NCBI GenBank assembly: GCA_050950425.1
Contig: JBMNHO010000002.1
Span: forward strand, 1,054,001-1,118,000
Direction of reading: 5' to 3'
DNA from: RGIG529 sp050950425
Lineage (GTDB): Bacteria > Bacillota > Clostridia > Oscillospirales > Oscillospiraceae
Length of the DNA: 64,000 bases
In this document: piece by piece, positions 43,478-51,713 of the stretch
How the letters are laid out: every line of letters starts with the position of its first letter
How positions within the stretch are numbered: the first letter of the stretch is position 1
Translations under genes and position numbers: made by a program
Notes under the pieces: model-generated
What the model was told of the DNA's origin: nothing
Database searches by the model: none
What the model saw: the letters and a program-made list of their open reading frames with translations, nothing else

Positions 43478-43521
43478 ATTTTTTGTTCATCCTTTCGATG
43501 TTCCCCATCCGGTTCGATTGC

Positions 43522-43557
43522 AAAAACGCTTTCCTCCCAAACGGGATGAAAGCGTTT
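43522..43557 (-). terminator. Terminator after mgsA
   Basis: AAACGCTTTC (43524-43533) pairs with GAAAGCGTTT (43548-43557); on the minus strand the stem is followed by T. Confidence 0.75.
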
Positions 43558-43592
43558 GCTTATCATTCTCAAACGGATCCCTTCCCCTTTCT

Positions 43593-44009
43593 CTACGCGG
43601 TAAAGGGCTTGTTTTTGGGATTGACAATGTCCCGCCAATCCAAATCCCCTCGCTCCAAGCCATGGATCAGCATTTCCGCCGTTGCCACGTTGGTGGCAAA
43701 GGGTACGCTGTATTGATCGCACAGCCTTGTAATATACTGAATGTCCTCGTCCAGATCATTGGACTGGGGATCGGAGAAGAAAAACACCATATCAATTTCG
43801 TTGTACGCGATCCGCGCGCCGATCTGCTGCCCCCCGCCGTGGGCATGGGACAAAAAGAGGTTGATGGGAAGCCCCGTGGCCTCCGCCACCAAGCGCCCCG
43901 TTGTATTCGTCGCGCAGATGGTATGTTTGGCTAAAATACCGCAATAGGCAATGCAAAACTGCACCATCAGTTCCTTTTTCCTGTCATGAGACATAAGGGC
44001 GATATTCAC
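43593..44009 (-). CDS. mgsA: Methylglyoxal synthase
   Basis: A 138-residue enzyme that turns dihydroxyacetone phosphate into methylglyoxal and phosphate, a bypass when glycolytic phosphosugars pile up. Signature stretches are MNIALMSHDRKKELM, ATNTTGRLV, LSHAHGGGQQIGARI and the catalytic Asp region FFFSDPQSNDLDEDI. Length is normal. Together with the upstream minD it keeps part of the minD-minE-mgsA neighbourhood seen in many Clostridia. Confidence 0.96.
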   Translation of the reverse strand: MNIALMSHDRKKELMVQFCIAYCGILAKHTICATNTTGRLVAEATGLPINLFLSHAHGGGQQIGARIAYNEIDMVFFFSDPQSNDLDEDIQYITRLCDQYSVPFATNVATAEMLIHGLERGDLDWRDIVNPKNKPFTA

Positions 44010-44075
44010 AAGTAGACCACCTTTCCATTCATTTCCTTCTTTGCCGCCCGGCTCTGTTCTGTCATGAAATCCGCA

Positions 44076-44819
44076 TCATCGAATCCGCATCAGGGGCACC
44101 CGCGCCCCCGTGAGCCGCTGCGCGATGTGCAAAAAGGCCACCGCCGCCTTGCTTTTGCCAAACAGCACCAGGGGCACGCCCCCGCCGGCGGCCAAAACGA
44201 CCCTCTCGTCCTCCGGCACAACGCCCAAAAGAGGCAGACTCACCGCGTCCATGATATCGTCCAAATTGGTTTTCATCCGGCGCAGCACCCGAGGCTGCAC
44301 CCGGTTGACCACCAGATGCCGCAGGGAAACCCCCATCTCGCCCAGAACAGAAATGGCCTGCTGGGCGTCCCGCAGGCTGGCGGGGTCGATGGTCGTGACC
44401 ACGACGGCCCGGTCGGCGCAGCCCGCCGCCGCGCGAAACCCGGGGCCAAGGCCGGCGGGGCAGTCGATCAGCACATCGTCAAACTGCTCTTTCGCTTCCA
44501 AAACCAGCGCGTCAAGCCCCCGGAGGATCTCCTGCTTTGGGTTTCTGGTCTGGGGGGCCGCCAAGAGAAACAATCCCTCGATCTTCGGGTGGGCCACCAG
44601 GGCATCGGAAAGGGCGCACCGCCCTTGGAGCACATCGGAACAATCCATCCCCACCCGGTCGGAAAGGCCCAGGGCGATGTCCAGATTGCGAAGGCCCACG
44701 TCGGCGTCCACACACAGCACCCGACGCCCCATGGCGGCAAGGCAGGCGGCAACGCCCCCCGTCAGGCTGGTTTTCCCGGTGCCGCCCTTGCCGGACACCA
44801 CCGCAACGACTGCGCCCAA
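44076..44819 (-). CDS. minD: MinD-type septum-site ATPase
   Basis: A 247-residue ParA/MinD ATPase that binds ATP and membrane to steer division-site inhibitors. The deviant Walker A is VVSGKGGTGKTS, with VLCVDADVGLRNLDIALGL, the Walker B FDDVLIDCPAGLG and the MinD loop VVVTTIDPASLRDAQQAI. I choose the TTG at 44819 because GGAAGGGGG lies 8 nt upstream and this gives the family's short N-terminus; an ATG at 44888 adds a basic, non-conserved stretch and has its Shine-Dalgarno touching the start. The C-terminus ends ...AVAFLHIAQRLTGARVPLMRIR, a plausible but unusual membrane helix. No minC or minE is next to it. Confidence 0.85.
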   Translation of the reverse strand: MGAVVAVVSGKGGTGKTSLTGGVAACLAAMGRRVLCVDADVGLRNLDIALGLSDRVGMDCSDVLQGRCALSDALVAHPKIEGLFLLAAPQTRNPKQEILRGLDALVLEAKEQFDDVLIDCPAGLGPGFRAAAGCADRAVVVTTIDPASLRDAQQAISVLGEMGVSLRHLVVNRVQPRVLRRMKTNLDDIMDAVSLPLLGVVPEDERVVLAAGGGVPLVLFGKSKAAVAFLHIAQRLTGARVPLMRIR

Positions 44820-44908
44820 CGCCCTCGCCCCCTTCCTGTTTCGCAGGTTTTCTGCGCCTCGTAAAACACGTCTGTTTCTTTGCCCCATCCTTTGGGCAGT
44901 ATATGGTC

Positions 44909-44937
44909 ATTGTATCATTATTATCCAAAGCTTTCAA
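44909..44937 (-). promoter_or_regulatory. Sigma-A promoter of minD-mgsA
   Basis: On the minus strand TTGAAA (44932-44937), 17-bp spacer, TACAAT (44909-44914). With the TTG start this gives a leader of about 80-90 nt. Confidence 0.85.
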
Positions 44938-45004
44938 TCTTTTTTTGTGTAAGATGCAGGGGTTTTTGCCCGCCGTCTCTCCCATGCGGCGCCTTTTTTC
45001 TCTT

Positions 45005-45748
45005 TTACAACGGCTCCTTCTGCATCTTGGCAAATCGCCTGGGAAATTGCTTGGGCGTGCTTCTCTCTTTTTCGATGACCAGAATCTGGCGCTGCACGTC
45101 CGTTCCCGGCAATGTATATACATATGGGGCGCACAGCTTGCCCCCCAATGCCTCTATGGCGCCCCGGGCCATGGAAACCTCCTCCTCGCAATGGATGGAC
45201 TTCATGGCCAGAAACACGCCCCCCACCTTCACAAGGGGCAGGCAAAGCTCCAGCAGCAGCCGCAAATCTGCCACCGCCCGGGAGACGGCGCAGTCGAAGG
45301 ACGCCCGAACGCCCGCTTCTTTGCCCATCTCCTCCGCCCGGCCGTGGACGCAGGACACGTCCTCCAGCTCCAGCGCTTTTACCACGTTTTCCAAAAACGA
45401 CACCCGTTTTCGCTGGCTGTCCAGCAGGGTCAAGGATATGGAGGGATCTGCTATCTTCAGGGGCAGGCCGGGAAAGCCGGCGCCCGTTCCCACGTCAACG
45501 ATCCGCTTCCCCATTAGAGGTGCGGCCGAACACAGCGCCAGGGAATCGAGAAAATGGAGCCTCGCCATCTCCTCCGGCGCTGTAATGGCCGTCAGGTTCA
45601 TCACTTTGTTTTGCGCCCGCACCATTTGGGCATATTGGGCCATCTGCCGGATGGCAGCTTCTTCCACATCAAGGCCCATGGCGGCACAGCCCGCCTGTAA
45701 CACTTCCTCAAACACCGGTTCCAAATGATCCCTCCGCTTTCCATGCAT
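45005..45748 (-). CDS. rsmG: 16S rRNA (guanine-527-N7)-methyltransferase
   Basis: A 247-residue SAM-dependent methyltransferase (GidB) that modifies G527 in the 530 loop of 16S rRNA; loss gives low-level streptomycin resistance. The motifs NKVMNLTAI, HFLDSLAL, VDVGTGAGFPGLPLKI and LLDSQRKRVSFLENVV are standard, and FDCAVSRAVADL completes the SAM fold. It belongs to the classic noc-parA-parB-rsmG neighbourhood but here serS is inserted before it and mnmG is absent. Confidence 0.96.
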   Translation of the reverse strand: MHGKRRDHLEPVFEEVLQAGCAAMGLDVEEAAIRQMAQYAQMVRAQNKVMNLTAITAPEEMARLHFLDSLALCSAAPLMGKRIVDVGTGAGFPGLPLKIADPSISLTLLDSQRKRVSFLENVVKALELEDVSCVHGRAEEMGKEAGVRASFDCAVSRAVADLRLLLELCLPLVKVGGVFLAMKSIHCEEEVSMARGAIEALGGKLCAPYVYTLPGTDVQRQILVIEKERSTPKQFPRRFAKMQKEPL

Positions 45749-45797
45749 TTTGCCGTTGTCTCATCTGTTTTCGCTCCCTTTGTTTCGGCGCAAGCGC

Positions 45798-47087
45798 CTA
45801 TTCAATCCGCTCTTTGCCGTGGAGATAGGGGCGCAGCGCCTGGGGAACGGTAACGGACCCGTCCTCGTTTTGATAGTTTTCCAAAATGGCCGCCACCGTC
45901 CGGCCGATGGCCACGCCGGAGCCGTTTAACGTGTGGACAAAGGCGAGCTTTCCCGTTTCCTCGTCCCGGAAGCGGATGTTGGCCCGTCTGGCCTGGAAAT
46001 CCATAAAATTAGAGCAGGAGGAAATTTCCACATACCGGCCGTAAGACGGCATCCATACCTCGATGTCATACGTTTTGGCGCTGGAAAAGCCCAAATCCCC
46101 GGTGCAGAGCAGCACCACCCGGTAGGGCAGGCCCAGCCCCTGCAAAACGGCCTCTGCGTTCCGGGTCAGAGTCTCCAACTCTTCAGAGGAATGCTTGGGG
46201 TTCGAAAACTTCACAAGCTCTACTTTATTGAACTGATGCTGGCGGATCAGCCCCCTTGTGTCCCGTCCGGCGGAACCGGCCTCCGCCCGGAAGCAGGCGG
46301 AATAGGCGCAGTAGCGAATGGGCAGCTGGGCTTCTTTCAGCACATCATCCCGGTGCATGTTGGTCACCGGCACCTCCGCCGTGGGAATTAAGAAATATTC
46401 ATCGGCTTCTGTTTTGCCGGTCACTTTATAAGCGTCCTCTTCAAATTTGGGCAGCTGGCCTGTTCCCGTCATCGACGTGCGGCTTACCATATAAGGAGGC
46501 ATCACCTCCAAATAGCCGTTTTCCATGGTGTGAACGTCCAGAAAATAGCTGATCACCGCCCGCTCCAGGGCGGCGCCCATCCCTTTATAAAAATGGAACC
46601 GGGCGCCGGAAACCTTTGCCGCCGTAGCCGGGTCTAAAATCCCCAGGGTCTCGCCCAGCTCCCAATGGGGCTTTGGGGCGAAGGGAAAAGAGGGGGCCTC
46701 CCCCCACCGGCGCTGCTCCACGTTTTCGTCGCTGTCGGCGCCTTGTGGCACCTCTTCGCTCGGAAAGTTGGGAACAGACATCAGCAAGGCGCGCAGCGTC
46801 TCTTCCGTTTCTTTCAAAACGGCGTCGATCTCCTTGCCCTTCGCCGCCAGCGCCTTCATCTCGGCAAACAGGGGAGACGGGTCCTCCCCCGCTTTTTTCA
46901 TGGCGGGGACTTTTTTGCTGGCTTCATTTTGCCGGGCCTTGATTTCATCAGACTGGTAGACCAGCTCCCGCCGCGTCCCGTCCAGCGCCAGCATCTGCTC
47001 TATCTCCGCCTGGTAGGCCGGGTTTCTCCTTGCAATATTCTCCTTGGCTTCTTCCGGGTGTTCCCGGATCCATTTGATCTCTAACAT
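45798..47087 (-). CDS. serS: Seryl-tRNA synthetase
   Basis: A 429-residue class IIa enzyme with the N-terminal long antiparallel coiled-coil arm (residues about 30-100) that grips the variable arm of tRNA-Ser. The core motifs are TGQLPKFEEDAYKV, PTAEVPVTNMHRD, the motif 2 loop FRAEAGSAGRDTRGLIRQHQFNKVELVKF and the motif 3 NGSGVAIGRTVAAILENYQ. Length is normal. It lies 84 bp after the ParB-coupled membrane protein gene. Confidence 0.97.
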   Translation of the reverse strand: MLEIKWIREHPEEAKENIARRNPAYQAEIEQMLALDGTRRELVYQSDEIKARQNEASKKVPAMKKAGEDPSPLFAEMKALAAKGKEIDAVLKETEETLRALLMSVPNFPSEEVPQGADSDENVEQRRWGEAPSFPFAPKPHWELGETLGILDPATAAKVSGARFHFYKGMGAALERAVISYFLDVHTMENGYLEVMPPYMVSRTSMTGTGQLPKFEEDAYKVTGKTEADEYFLIPTAEVPVTNMHRDDVLKEAQLPIRYCAYSACFRAEAGSAGRDTRGLIRQHQFNKVELVKFSNPKHSSEELETLTRNAEAVLQGLGLPYRVVLLCTGDLGFSSAKTYDIEVWMPSYGRYVEISSCSNFMDFQARRANIRFRDEETGKLAFVHTLNGSGVAIGRTVAAILENYQNEDGSVTVPQALRPYLHGKERIE

Positions 47088-47171
47088 GGCGTTCCTTCCT
47101 CTGCTTTTCTTCCGCTTCGTTTGTCTTTTCCTTTGGCGTTGTCTTCGGGCCTTCTTATGGCCGGGAGCACA

Positions 47172-47768
47172 TTATTTCTGCACGGCCTTTTGTATTTTCG
47201 CAAACAGGGCGGCGGCGTTTGCCCCCTCGGTTTCCGGCAAAAAGGGGACAAGGCCGGCCTCCTCCATCTGGGCGATGGTCTTGCGGCAGGCTTGATATCT
47301 GCCGTTTTCATACGACTGAACCAGCTGCCAAAATTGGCCCAGGGCGGCCGCCTGCTGCCGGGCTGTTTCCGCTTCCTTCTCTTTGTCCGCCACTTGCCCT
47401 GTCAAAGCGTTCACCTGCTGCTTTGCTTCATTCAGCTGCTCTTTCAGCGTGTCCGTCTCCTGGTCCAGCTCCATGTTCCGCCGCTGGAGCATGTCGATGT
47501 TTTCCATGGCGGTGGCGGAGCTTCGCAGCCCCTCTATCATCTGGGCGGTGTTGCGCTGCTGCATAAAATAGGACAGCAGGAGAAGAAAAAACGCCACCGC
47601 GAACAAAATGGCGATATACGTAAACACCGAATGGTTTTGTTTTTCTTTTTTCGGCTCGCTCAGGCAAGGCCCCTTCTGTTCTTGCCCTTCCTCCCGGCTG
47701 GGGCTGTCCGCGGATTTTTCCGCTCGCTTGCGGGGAAAGGGATGCGCCGGCTTTTTCTCTTCGCTCAT
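47172..47768 (-). CDS. Single-pass membrane coiled-coil protein coupled to ParB
   Basis: A 198-residue protein of unknown function. Residues 1-45 are charged and likely cytoplasmic. Residues about 48-68 (FTYIAILFAVAFFLLLLSYFM) form one transmembrane helix, N-terminus in. Residues about 72-140 are a heptad-rich coiled coil (MELDQETDTLKEQLNEAKQQ). The last 55 residues look helical and TPR-like (ALGQFWQLVQSYENGRYQACRKTIAQM). Its ATG overlaps the parB stop (ATATGA), so the two are translated together. A role in tethering or sensing at the membrane next to chromosome segregation is inference from this coupling. Confidence 0.85.
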   Translation of the reverse strand: MSEEKKPAHPFPRKRAEKSADSPSREEGQEQKGPCLSEPKKEKQNHSVFTYIAILFAVAFFLLLLSYFMQQRNTAQMIEGLRSSATAMENIDMLQRRNMELDQETDTLKEQLNEAKQQVNALTGQVADKEKEAETARQQAAALGQFWQLVQSYENGRYQACRKTIAQMEEAGLVPFLPETEGANAAALFAKIQKAVQK

Positions 47769-48637
47769 ATGGAATGCCCCCCTTTTGTTCCCAGCAGCTC
47801 CAAAAGGGCTTCCAAATCTTCCTCGCCGTAATATTCCACTTCCAGCCGCCCTTTCTTCTTTCCGTGTCGGATGTGAACCCTCCGCGCCAGGCGTTCTGTC
47901 AGCGTTTGCTCCAGCTGCTGAATGTAATCCACTTCGTCCCGGGGCGCTTCCGGCTCCGCCGGGGTCTGCTGCGCCTTCAACAGCCGCTTGACCAGCGCCT
48001 CCGTCTGCCGGACGGACAGCTTCCCCGAAACGACCTGTTCCGCCGCCGCCTCCTGCAGGGCGGGGTCTTTCAGCGCCAGGAGCGCTCTTGCATGCCCTCC
48101 GGATAATATTCCCTCTTTGAGCCGATGCAATACGGAATCCGGCAAGGCCAGCAGCCGCAGCGCGTTGGCTACCGCCGGCCGGGACTTGCCCACCCGAAGG
48201 GCCACTTCTTCCTGGGTCAGGCCGTGGGCTTCCATCAGCAGTTGGTACCCCCCGGCTTCCTCCACCGGGTTTAAGTCCTCCCGCTGCAAATTCTCGATCA
48301 GCGCAAGCTCCATGGTGGTTTGCTCGTCGGCTTCCACCACCATGGCGGGGACTTTTTCCAGCCCCGCCATCCGGGCGGCCCGCCACCTTCGCTCCCCCGC
48401 GATGATTTGATAATACCCCGACGGGAGCTTTCGCACGGTGATGGGCTGGAGCACCCCGTGAAGCCGAATGGAATCGGCCAAGTCGGACAGGGCGCTTTCA
48501 TCAAAATATTTTCTGGGCTGGTCTGGGCGCACCTCGATCTGGGCGATGGGCAGCTGCATGCTGCCCTCTTCCTGGGGCTGCAATGCCGCTTCCCCCAAAA
48601 GGGCGCCCAGCCCCCGGCCCAATCCTCTCTCTGCCAT
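47765..48637 (-). CDS. parB: Chromosome-partitioning protein ParB (Spo0J)
   Basis: A 290-residue ParB: a CTP-dependent DNA clamp that loads at parS and spreads. The N-terminal MAERGLGRGLGALLG is the ParA-interacting start. The CTPase motifs are QPRKYFDESALSDLADSI, LIENLQREDLNPVEEA and GERRWRA. The HTH reads VGKSRPAVANALRLLALP, with the Arg-Pro typical of ParB rather than Noc. The C-terminal dimer domain follows. It lies 6 bp after parA. Two perfect parS sites stand upstream of parA. Confidence 0.97.
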   Translation of the reverse strand: MAERGLGRGLGALLGEAALQPQEEGSMQLPIAQIEVRPDQPRKYFDESALSDLADSIRLHGVLQPITVRKLPSGYYQIIAGERRWRAARMAGLEKVPAMVVEADEQTTMELALIENLQREDLNPVEEAGGYQLLMEAHGLTQEEVALRVGKSRPAVANALRLLALPDSVLHRLKEGILSGGHARALLALKDPALQEAAAEQVVSGKLSVRQTEALVKRLLKAQQTPAEPEAPRDEVDYIQQLEQTLTERLARRVHIRHGKKKGRLEVEYYGEEDLEALLELLGTKGGHSI

Positions 48638-48643
48638 ATGCCT

Positions 48644-49423
48644 TTATCCTTTCTGTTTCCTGGGCTTCCACCCGTTCTGCCGGAGCACCTCCGCCGCCAG
48701 GGCTTCATATGCCTCCGCCCCCCGGGACAGGCGGTCATACGCCAAAATGGGCTTCCCGTGGCTGGGCGCCTCGGACAGCCTTACATTTCTGGGGATAAAC
48801 GTGGCGTACACCTTGCCGGGGAAAAACCGCTTCACTTCCTCCGCCACCTGGACAGACAAATTCGTTCGGCTGTCAAACATGGTCAGCAGAACGCCCTCCA
48901 GCTCCAAACGGGGGTTGAGCGAGCGCTTGACGATGCGAACGGTACCCATCAAATCGGACAGCCCCTCCAGGGCGTAATATTCGCATTGGACGGGGACTAG
49001 AATCGTGTCTGCCGCGCAAAGGGCGTTCAGCGTCAAAAGTTCCAGAGACGGGGGGCAGTCGATGAGGATGTAGTCGTACGCGTCTTGCACCCGGTCCAGC
49101 GTGTCCTTCAGCAAATATTCCCGCCGTTCCATGGAAATCATCTCTATCCCGGCGCCGGCCAAGCCCTTGTACCCCGGCAGCACGTCCCCCCAATCTGTTT
49201 TGACGATCGCCTGTTCACAGGGCGTGCCGCCTATCACCACGTCGTACACGTTGGGAGCGACGTCTTTGTCCACTCCCATCCCGGAGGTGGCGTTTGCCTG
49301 GGGGTCAAAGTCGCACAGCAGCGTTTTGGCGCCCGCCGCCTGGAGCGCCGCCGCCAAGCTCACGCATGTGGTGGTTTTCCCTACGCCGCCCTTTTGATTG
49401 ACGACAGCGATCCGTTTTGCCAA
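48644..49423 (-). CDS. parA: Chromosome-partitioning ATPase ParA (Soj)
   Basis: A 259-residue Walker-type ATPase that binds DNA in its ATP dimer form and works with ParB in origin segregation; in spore formers Soj also affects DnaA. The deviant Walker A is NQKGGVGKTTT, with DFDPQANATSGMG, Walker B YILIDCPPSLELLT and the C-terminal FIPRNVRLSEAPSHGKPILAYD. The start is a TTG with GGAGGAGG upstream. A promoter (49471-49498) and parS lie just ahead. Confidence 0.97.
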   Translation of the reverse strand: MAKRIAVVNQKGGVGKTTTCVSLAAALQAAGAKTLLCDFDPQANATSGMGVDKDVAPNVYDVVIGGTPCEQAIVKTDWGDVLPGYKGLAGAGIEMISMERREYLLKDTLDRVQDAYDYILIDCPPSLELLTLNALCAADTILVPVQCEYYALEGLSDLMGTVRIVKRSLNPRLELEGVLLTMFDSRTNLSVQVAEEVKRFFPGKVYATFIPRNVRLSEAPSHGKPILAYDRLSRGAEAYEALAAEVLRQNGWKPRKQKG

Positions 49424-49470
49424 ACCGATTCCTCCTCCTGGTGTTTCGTTTTTTTGTCACAGTGCCTTTT

Positions 49471-49498
49471 ATTATAGCACATCGGGTCTGCTTTTCAA
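49471..49498 (-). promoter_or_regulatory. Sigma-A promoter of parA-parB
   Basis: On the minus strand TTGAAA (49493-49498), 16-bp spacer, TATAAT (49471-49476). The nearest parS begins 17 bp upstream of the -35, so ParB spreading could affect it. Confidence 0.85.
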
Positions 49499-49515
49499 TC
49501 CATTTTTATGAAGAA

Positions 49516-49531
49516 TGTTTCACGTGAAACA
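49516..49531. promoter_or_regulatory. parS site 1
   Basis: TGTTTCACGTGAAACA, a perfect 16-bp parS palindrome in the noc-parA gap. It loads ParB. Confidence 0.97.
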
Positions 49532-49570
49532 TTCCGGCGCCGAAGGACGCTCCGGTTTAGAAGCACACAA

Positions 49571-49612
49571 AAACGGGTTTGTATGTTTCACGTGAAACAT
49601 ACAAACCCGTTT
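49571..49612. promoter_or_regulatory. parS site 2 inside a 42-bp palindrome / noc terminator
   Basis: The perfect parS TGTTTCACGTGAAACA at 49584-49599 is the centre of a 42-bp perfect palindrome (arms AAACGGGTTTGTA outward). On the minus strand it is followed by TTTTT, so the RNA forms an intrinsic terminator for noc, which ends 22 bp before. Confidence 0.93.
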
Positions 49613-49634
49613 CCTGTTTCGCTCCATTCTGTTT

Positions 49635-50471
49635 TTATTTGGCGGGGCCTCGTTTTGGGATGCGAATGGTCAGCAAAATGTCTTCTTCCGTCTCCTGTTT
49701 GCCGTATTCCGCATCCACCCCGGCGTTTTTCATCATCCGCATCCCCCGTGTGATGGAATTGAGAAAAAACCGGACGTCCTTGATGACAAACGTGTTCCGT
49801 TTTCGTGTTTTTGCCGGAAGGACCGCCGGCGGCTCCTCCGGCCCTGCCAAAACCGACTCGATGTACGCTTCCGTTTGGGCCACGTTCAGCCCGTGGCCTG
49901 TGATATGTTCCAATGCGTCCATCTGCATGTCGTCCTTTTCCAGCCGGAGCAGCGCCCTTGCGTGCCGCTCTGTCAGCCGGTGTGCCTGGAGCGTTTGAAT
50001 CACCCCGGGGGAAAGGCGCAGCAGACGCAGCTTGTTTGCCACGGCCGACTGAGATTTGCCGATCTTTTGCGCCGCTTCTTCCTGGGAAAATCCATAGAGC
50101 TGAATCAGCCTGGCGATGGCCTCTGCCTCTTCCATAAAGTTCAGATCCCGTCTTTGCAAGTTTTCCACCAGCGCCAGCAAAGAAGACTCCTCTTCGTCCA
50201 CCCCCGCAATCAAGCAAGGAACTTCACGCAGCCCCGCCTGCTTGGCCGACCGCAGCCGCCGCTCGCCGGAAATCAGCTCGTATCCGCTTCCCCTGCGACG
50301 TACCGTCAAAGGCTGTAAAATGCCGTGCTCTTGAATGCTCTCCGCCAGCTCGTCCAACCCCTGGGGAGAGAATTTTTTGCGGGGCTGCGCTGGATTTGGC
50401 ACGATCTGCTCCACCGGCAAAAAAAGCACCCTTGCTGTCTCCCATATGCCCTGTTTTCTTCTCAGCGCCAT
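49635..50471 (-). CDS. noc: Nucleoid occlusion protein Noc (ParB-like)
   Basis: A 278-residue ParB paralog. It has the CTPase core (QPRKKFSPQGLDELAESI, ISGERRLRSAKQ, LVENLQRRDLNFMEEAEA). The HTH reads IGKSQSAVANKLRLLRL, with the Gln and Lys positions found in Noc rather than ParB. The C-terminal FVIKDVRFFLNSITRGMRMMKNAGV...LLTIRIPKR matches the Noc tail. Noc binds its own sites, spreads, and keeps the Z-ring off the nucleoid. The N-terminus (MALRRKQGIWETARVLFLP) is short; whether it forms the membrane-binding helix of Bacillus Noc is unclear. The ATG follows AGGAGG. Confidence 0.9.
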   Translation of the reverse strand: MALRRKQGIWETARVLFLPVEQIVPNPAQPRKKFSPQGLDELAESIQEHGILQPLTVRRRGSGYELISGERRLRSAKQAGLREVPCLIAGVDEEESSLLALVENLQRRDLNFMEEAEAIARLIQLYGFSQEEAAQKIGKSQSAVANKLRLLRLSPGVIQTLQAHRLTERHARALLRLEKDDMQMDALEHITGHGLNVAQTEAYIESVLAGPEEPPAVLPAKTRKRNTFVIKDVRFFLNSITRGMRMMKNAGVDAEYGKQETEEDILLTIRIPKRGPAK

Positions 50472-50654
50472 CCCTTCATCCCTCCTGATTTGAAACTGTA
50501 TGTCCAGTTTACCATCTTCAGGGAAAAATAAAAGGGAATCCCGTCGAGGGGGGCAGGGTTTCTTTCCTCTGCTTTATTTCCGTGGCAATTCACGCTTGCC
50601 CCTTCCCGTTCCCCGGGTGATGAACGCCCGCCGGCGGGCAGGCCGTCCCCCGGC

Positions 50655-51659
50655 TTACCCCGGCCCCTGCCCCGTTTGCAGGCGGATGTCCTCTCCAAAA
50701 AACGACAGCATTCGATATTCCCCCGCGATTCTGGAGTAAATGGGCGCGGAATACCGGTTTTTCAGCTCCTGCAAGGACAAGTTGGAGCTGATGACCGTGT
50801 GGTGTTTTCCGCCCAGCCGGCTGTTGATCAGCGTATACAGGGCAGACTGGACAAAGGGGGTGGTCAGCTCAGACCCCAAATCGTCGACGATCAGCAGGTC
50901 GCAGCGCAAATACCGCCGGACTTCTTCCGCCCCTTCCTGCCCCTCCTGGTCTCTGGAGAACTTCTGGGCCTCAAACTGGGCCAAAATCTGGGTGGCGGTG
51001 TCGTACACCACGGAAAACCCCTGGCCGGAGACCTCCTTGGCGATGCAGGCGGACAAGAAGGTTTTTCCAAGGCCCGTCCCTCCGCTGAGAAATAAGTTAT
51101 TAAAATAATATTTTTCGAACTTTCTGGCGTATCCCAGACAAATTTCGTAAATCAATTCCATGTTTTCCCGGGGGGAAATGCCTTTTCCCGGCCATTTCTG
51201 GGCATCATATACATCCAGGGAAAAGGTGTCAAAGGACTGCTCCCCCAGCTGCAAAAGCTTTGAAAGCTCTTTGATCTGTTCCTTGGCGTACAGCTCTTTT
51301 AAGCACGCGCAGGGCGCCGCCCCGCAGTACCCCGTGTCGTTGCAGGCCCGGCAGAAGGGCACATCGTCCAGGGCGTCGGCGGGGTACCCGCTTCGGCGGA
51401 GGAGCTGCCGCTGCTCTTCCTGGAGGGCTTGGTTTTCCCGGCGGATCTTCTCCATTTCCGCTTCCGGGTCTCCCCCTGTGGAGAGGGCCTGCTGCATCAC
51501 CTGAAGCATGGTCTGCCGCAGCTGCCGGTCGATCTCCTCCAGACGGGGAACCCTCCGATAGATTTCCTGCCGCAGCCGCAGCCGCTCCTCTTCCCGCTGC
51601 TCCCGCCGGGCCTTGCGCTGCTTGAGCGCCCGCTTTAATATCTTCCCGTCATAGCCCAT
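50655..51659 (-). CDS. dnaC: DnaC/DnaI-type helicase-loader ATPase
   Basis: A 334-residue AAA+ ATPase of the DnaC/DnaI/IstB group. The N-terminal 110 residues are highly charged and coiled, with a Cys cluster CRACNDTGYCGAAPCACL that fits the zinc module of DnaI. The ATPase core has Walker A FLSGGTGLGKTFLSACIA, Walker B CDLLIVDDLGSE, sensor 1 VISSNLSLQEL and an arginine finger near IYSRIAGE. It loads replicative helicase at the origin or primosome. It follows dnaD by 54 bp, the Clostridia primosome pair. Confidence 0.9.
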   Translation of the reverse strand: MGYDGKILKRALKQRKARREQREEERLRLRQEIYRRVPRLEEIDRQLRQTMLQVMQQALSTGGDPEAEMEKIRRENQALQEEQRQLLRRSGYPADALDDVPFCRACNDTGYCGAAPCACLKELYAKEQIKELSKLLQLGEQSFDTFSLDVYDAQKWPGKGISPRENMELIYEICLGYARKFEKYYFNNLFLSGGTGLGKTFLSACIAKEVSGQGFSVVYDTATQILAQFEAQKFSRDQEGQEGAEEVRRYLRCDLLIVDDLGSELTTPFVQSALYTLINSRLGGKHHTVISSNLSLQELKNRYSAPIYSRIAGEYRMLSFFGEDIRLQTGQGPG

Positions 51660-51713
51660 GGCGCCTCCTCCTTTCCGTCTGTTTCCCCGTGATTTTTCTC
51701 GTCATTTTTTCCG

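Noticed and set aside
43478..43592. T-box leader for hisS
   Set aside because: The gap is short and holds the mgsA terminator; no T-box consensus or antiterminator is seen. The same applies ahead of serS and aspS.
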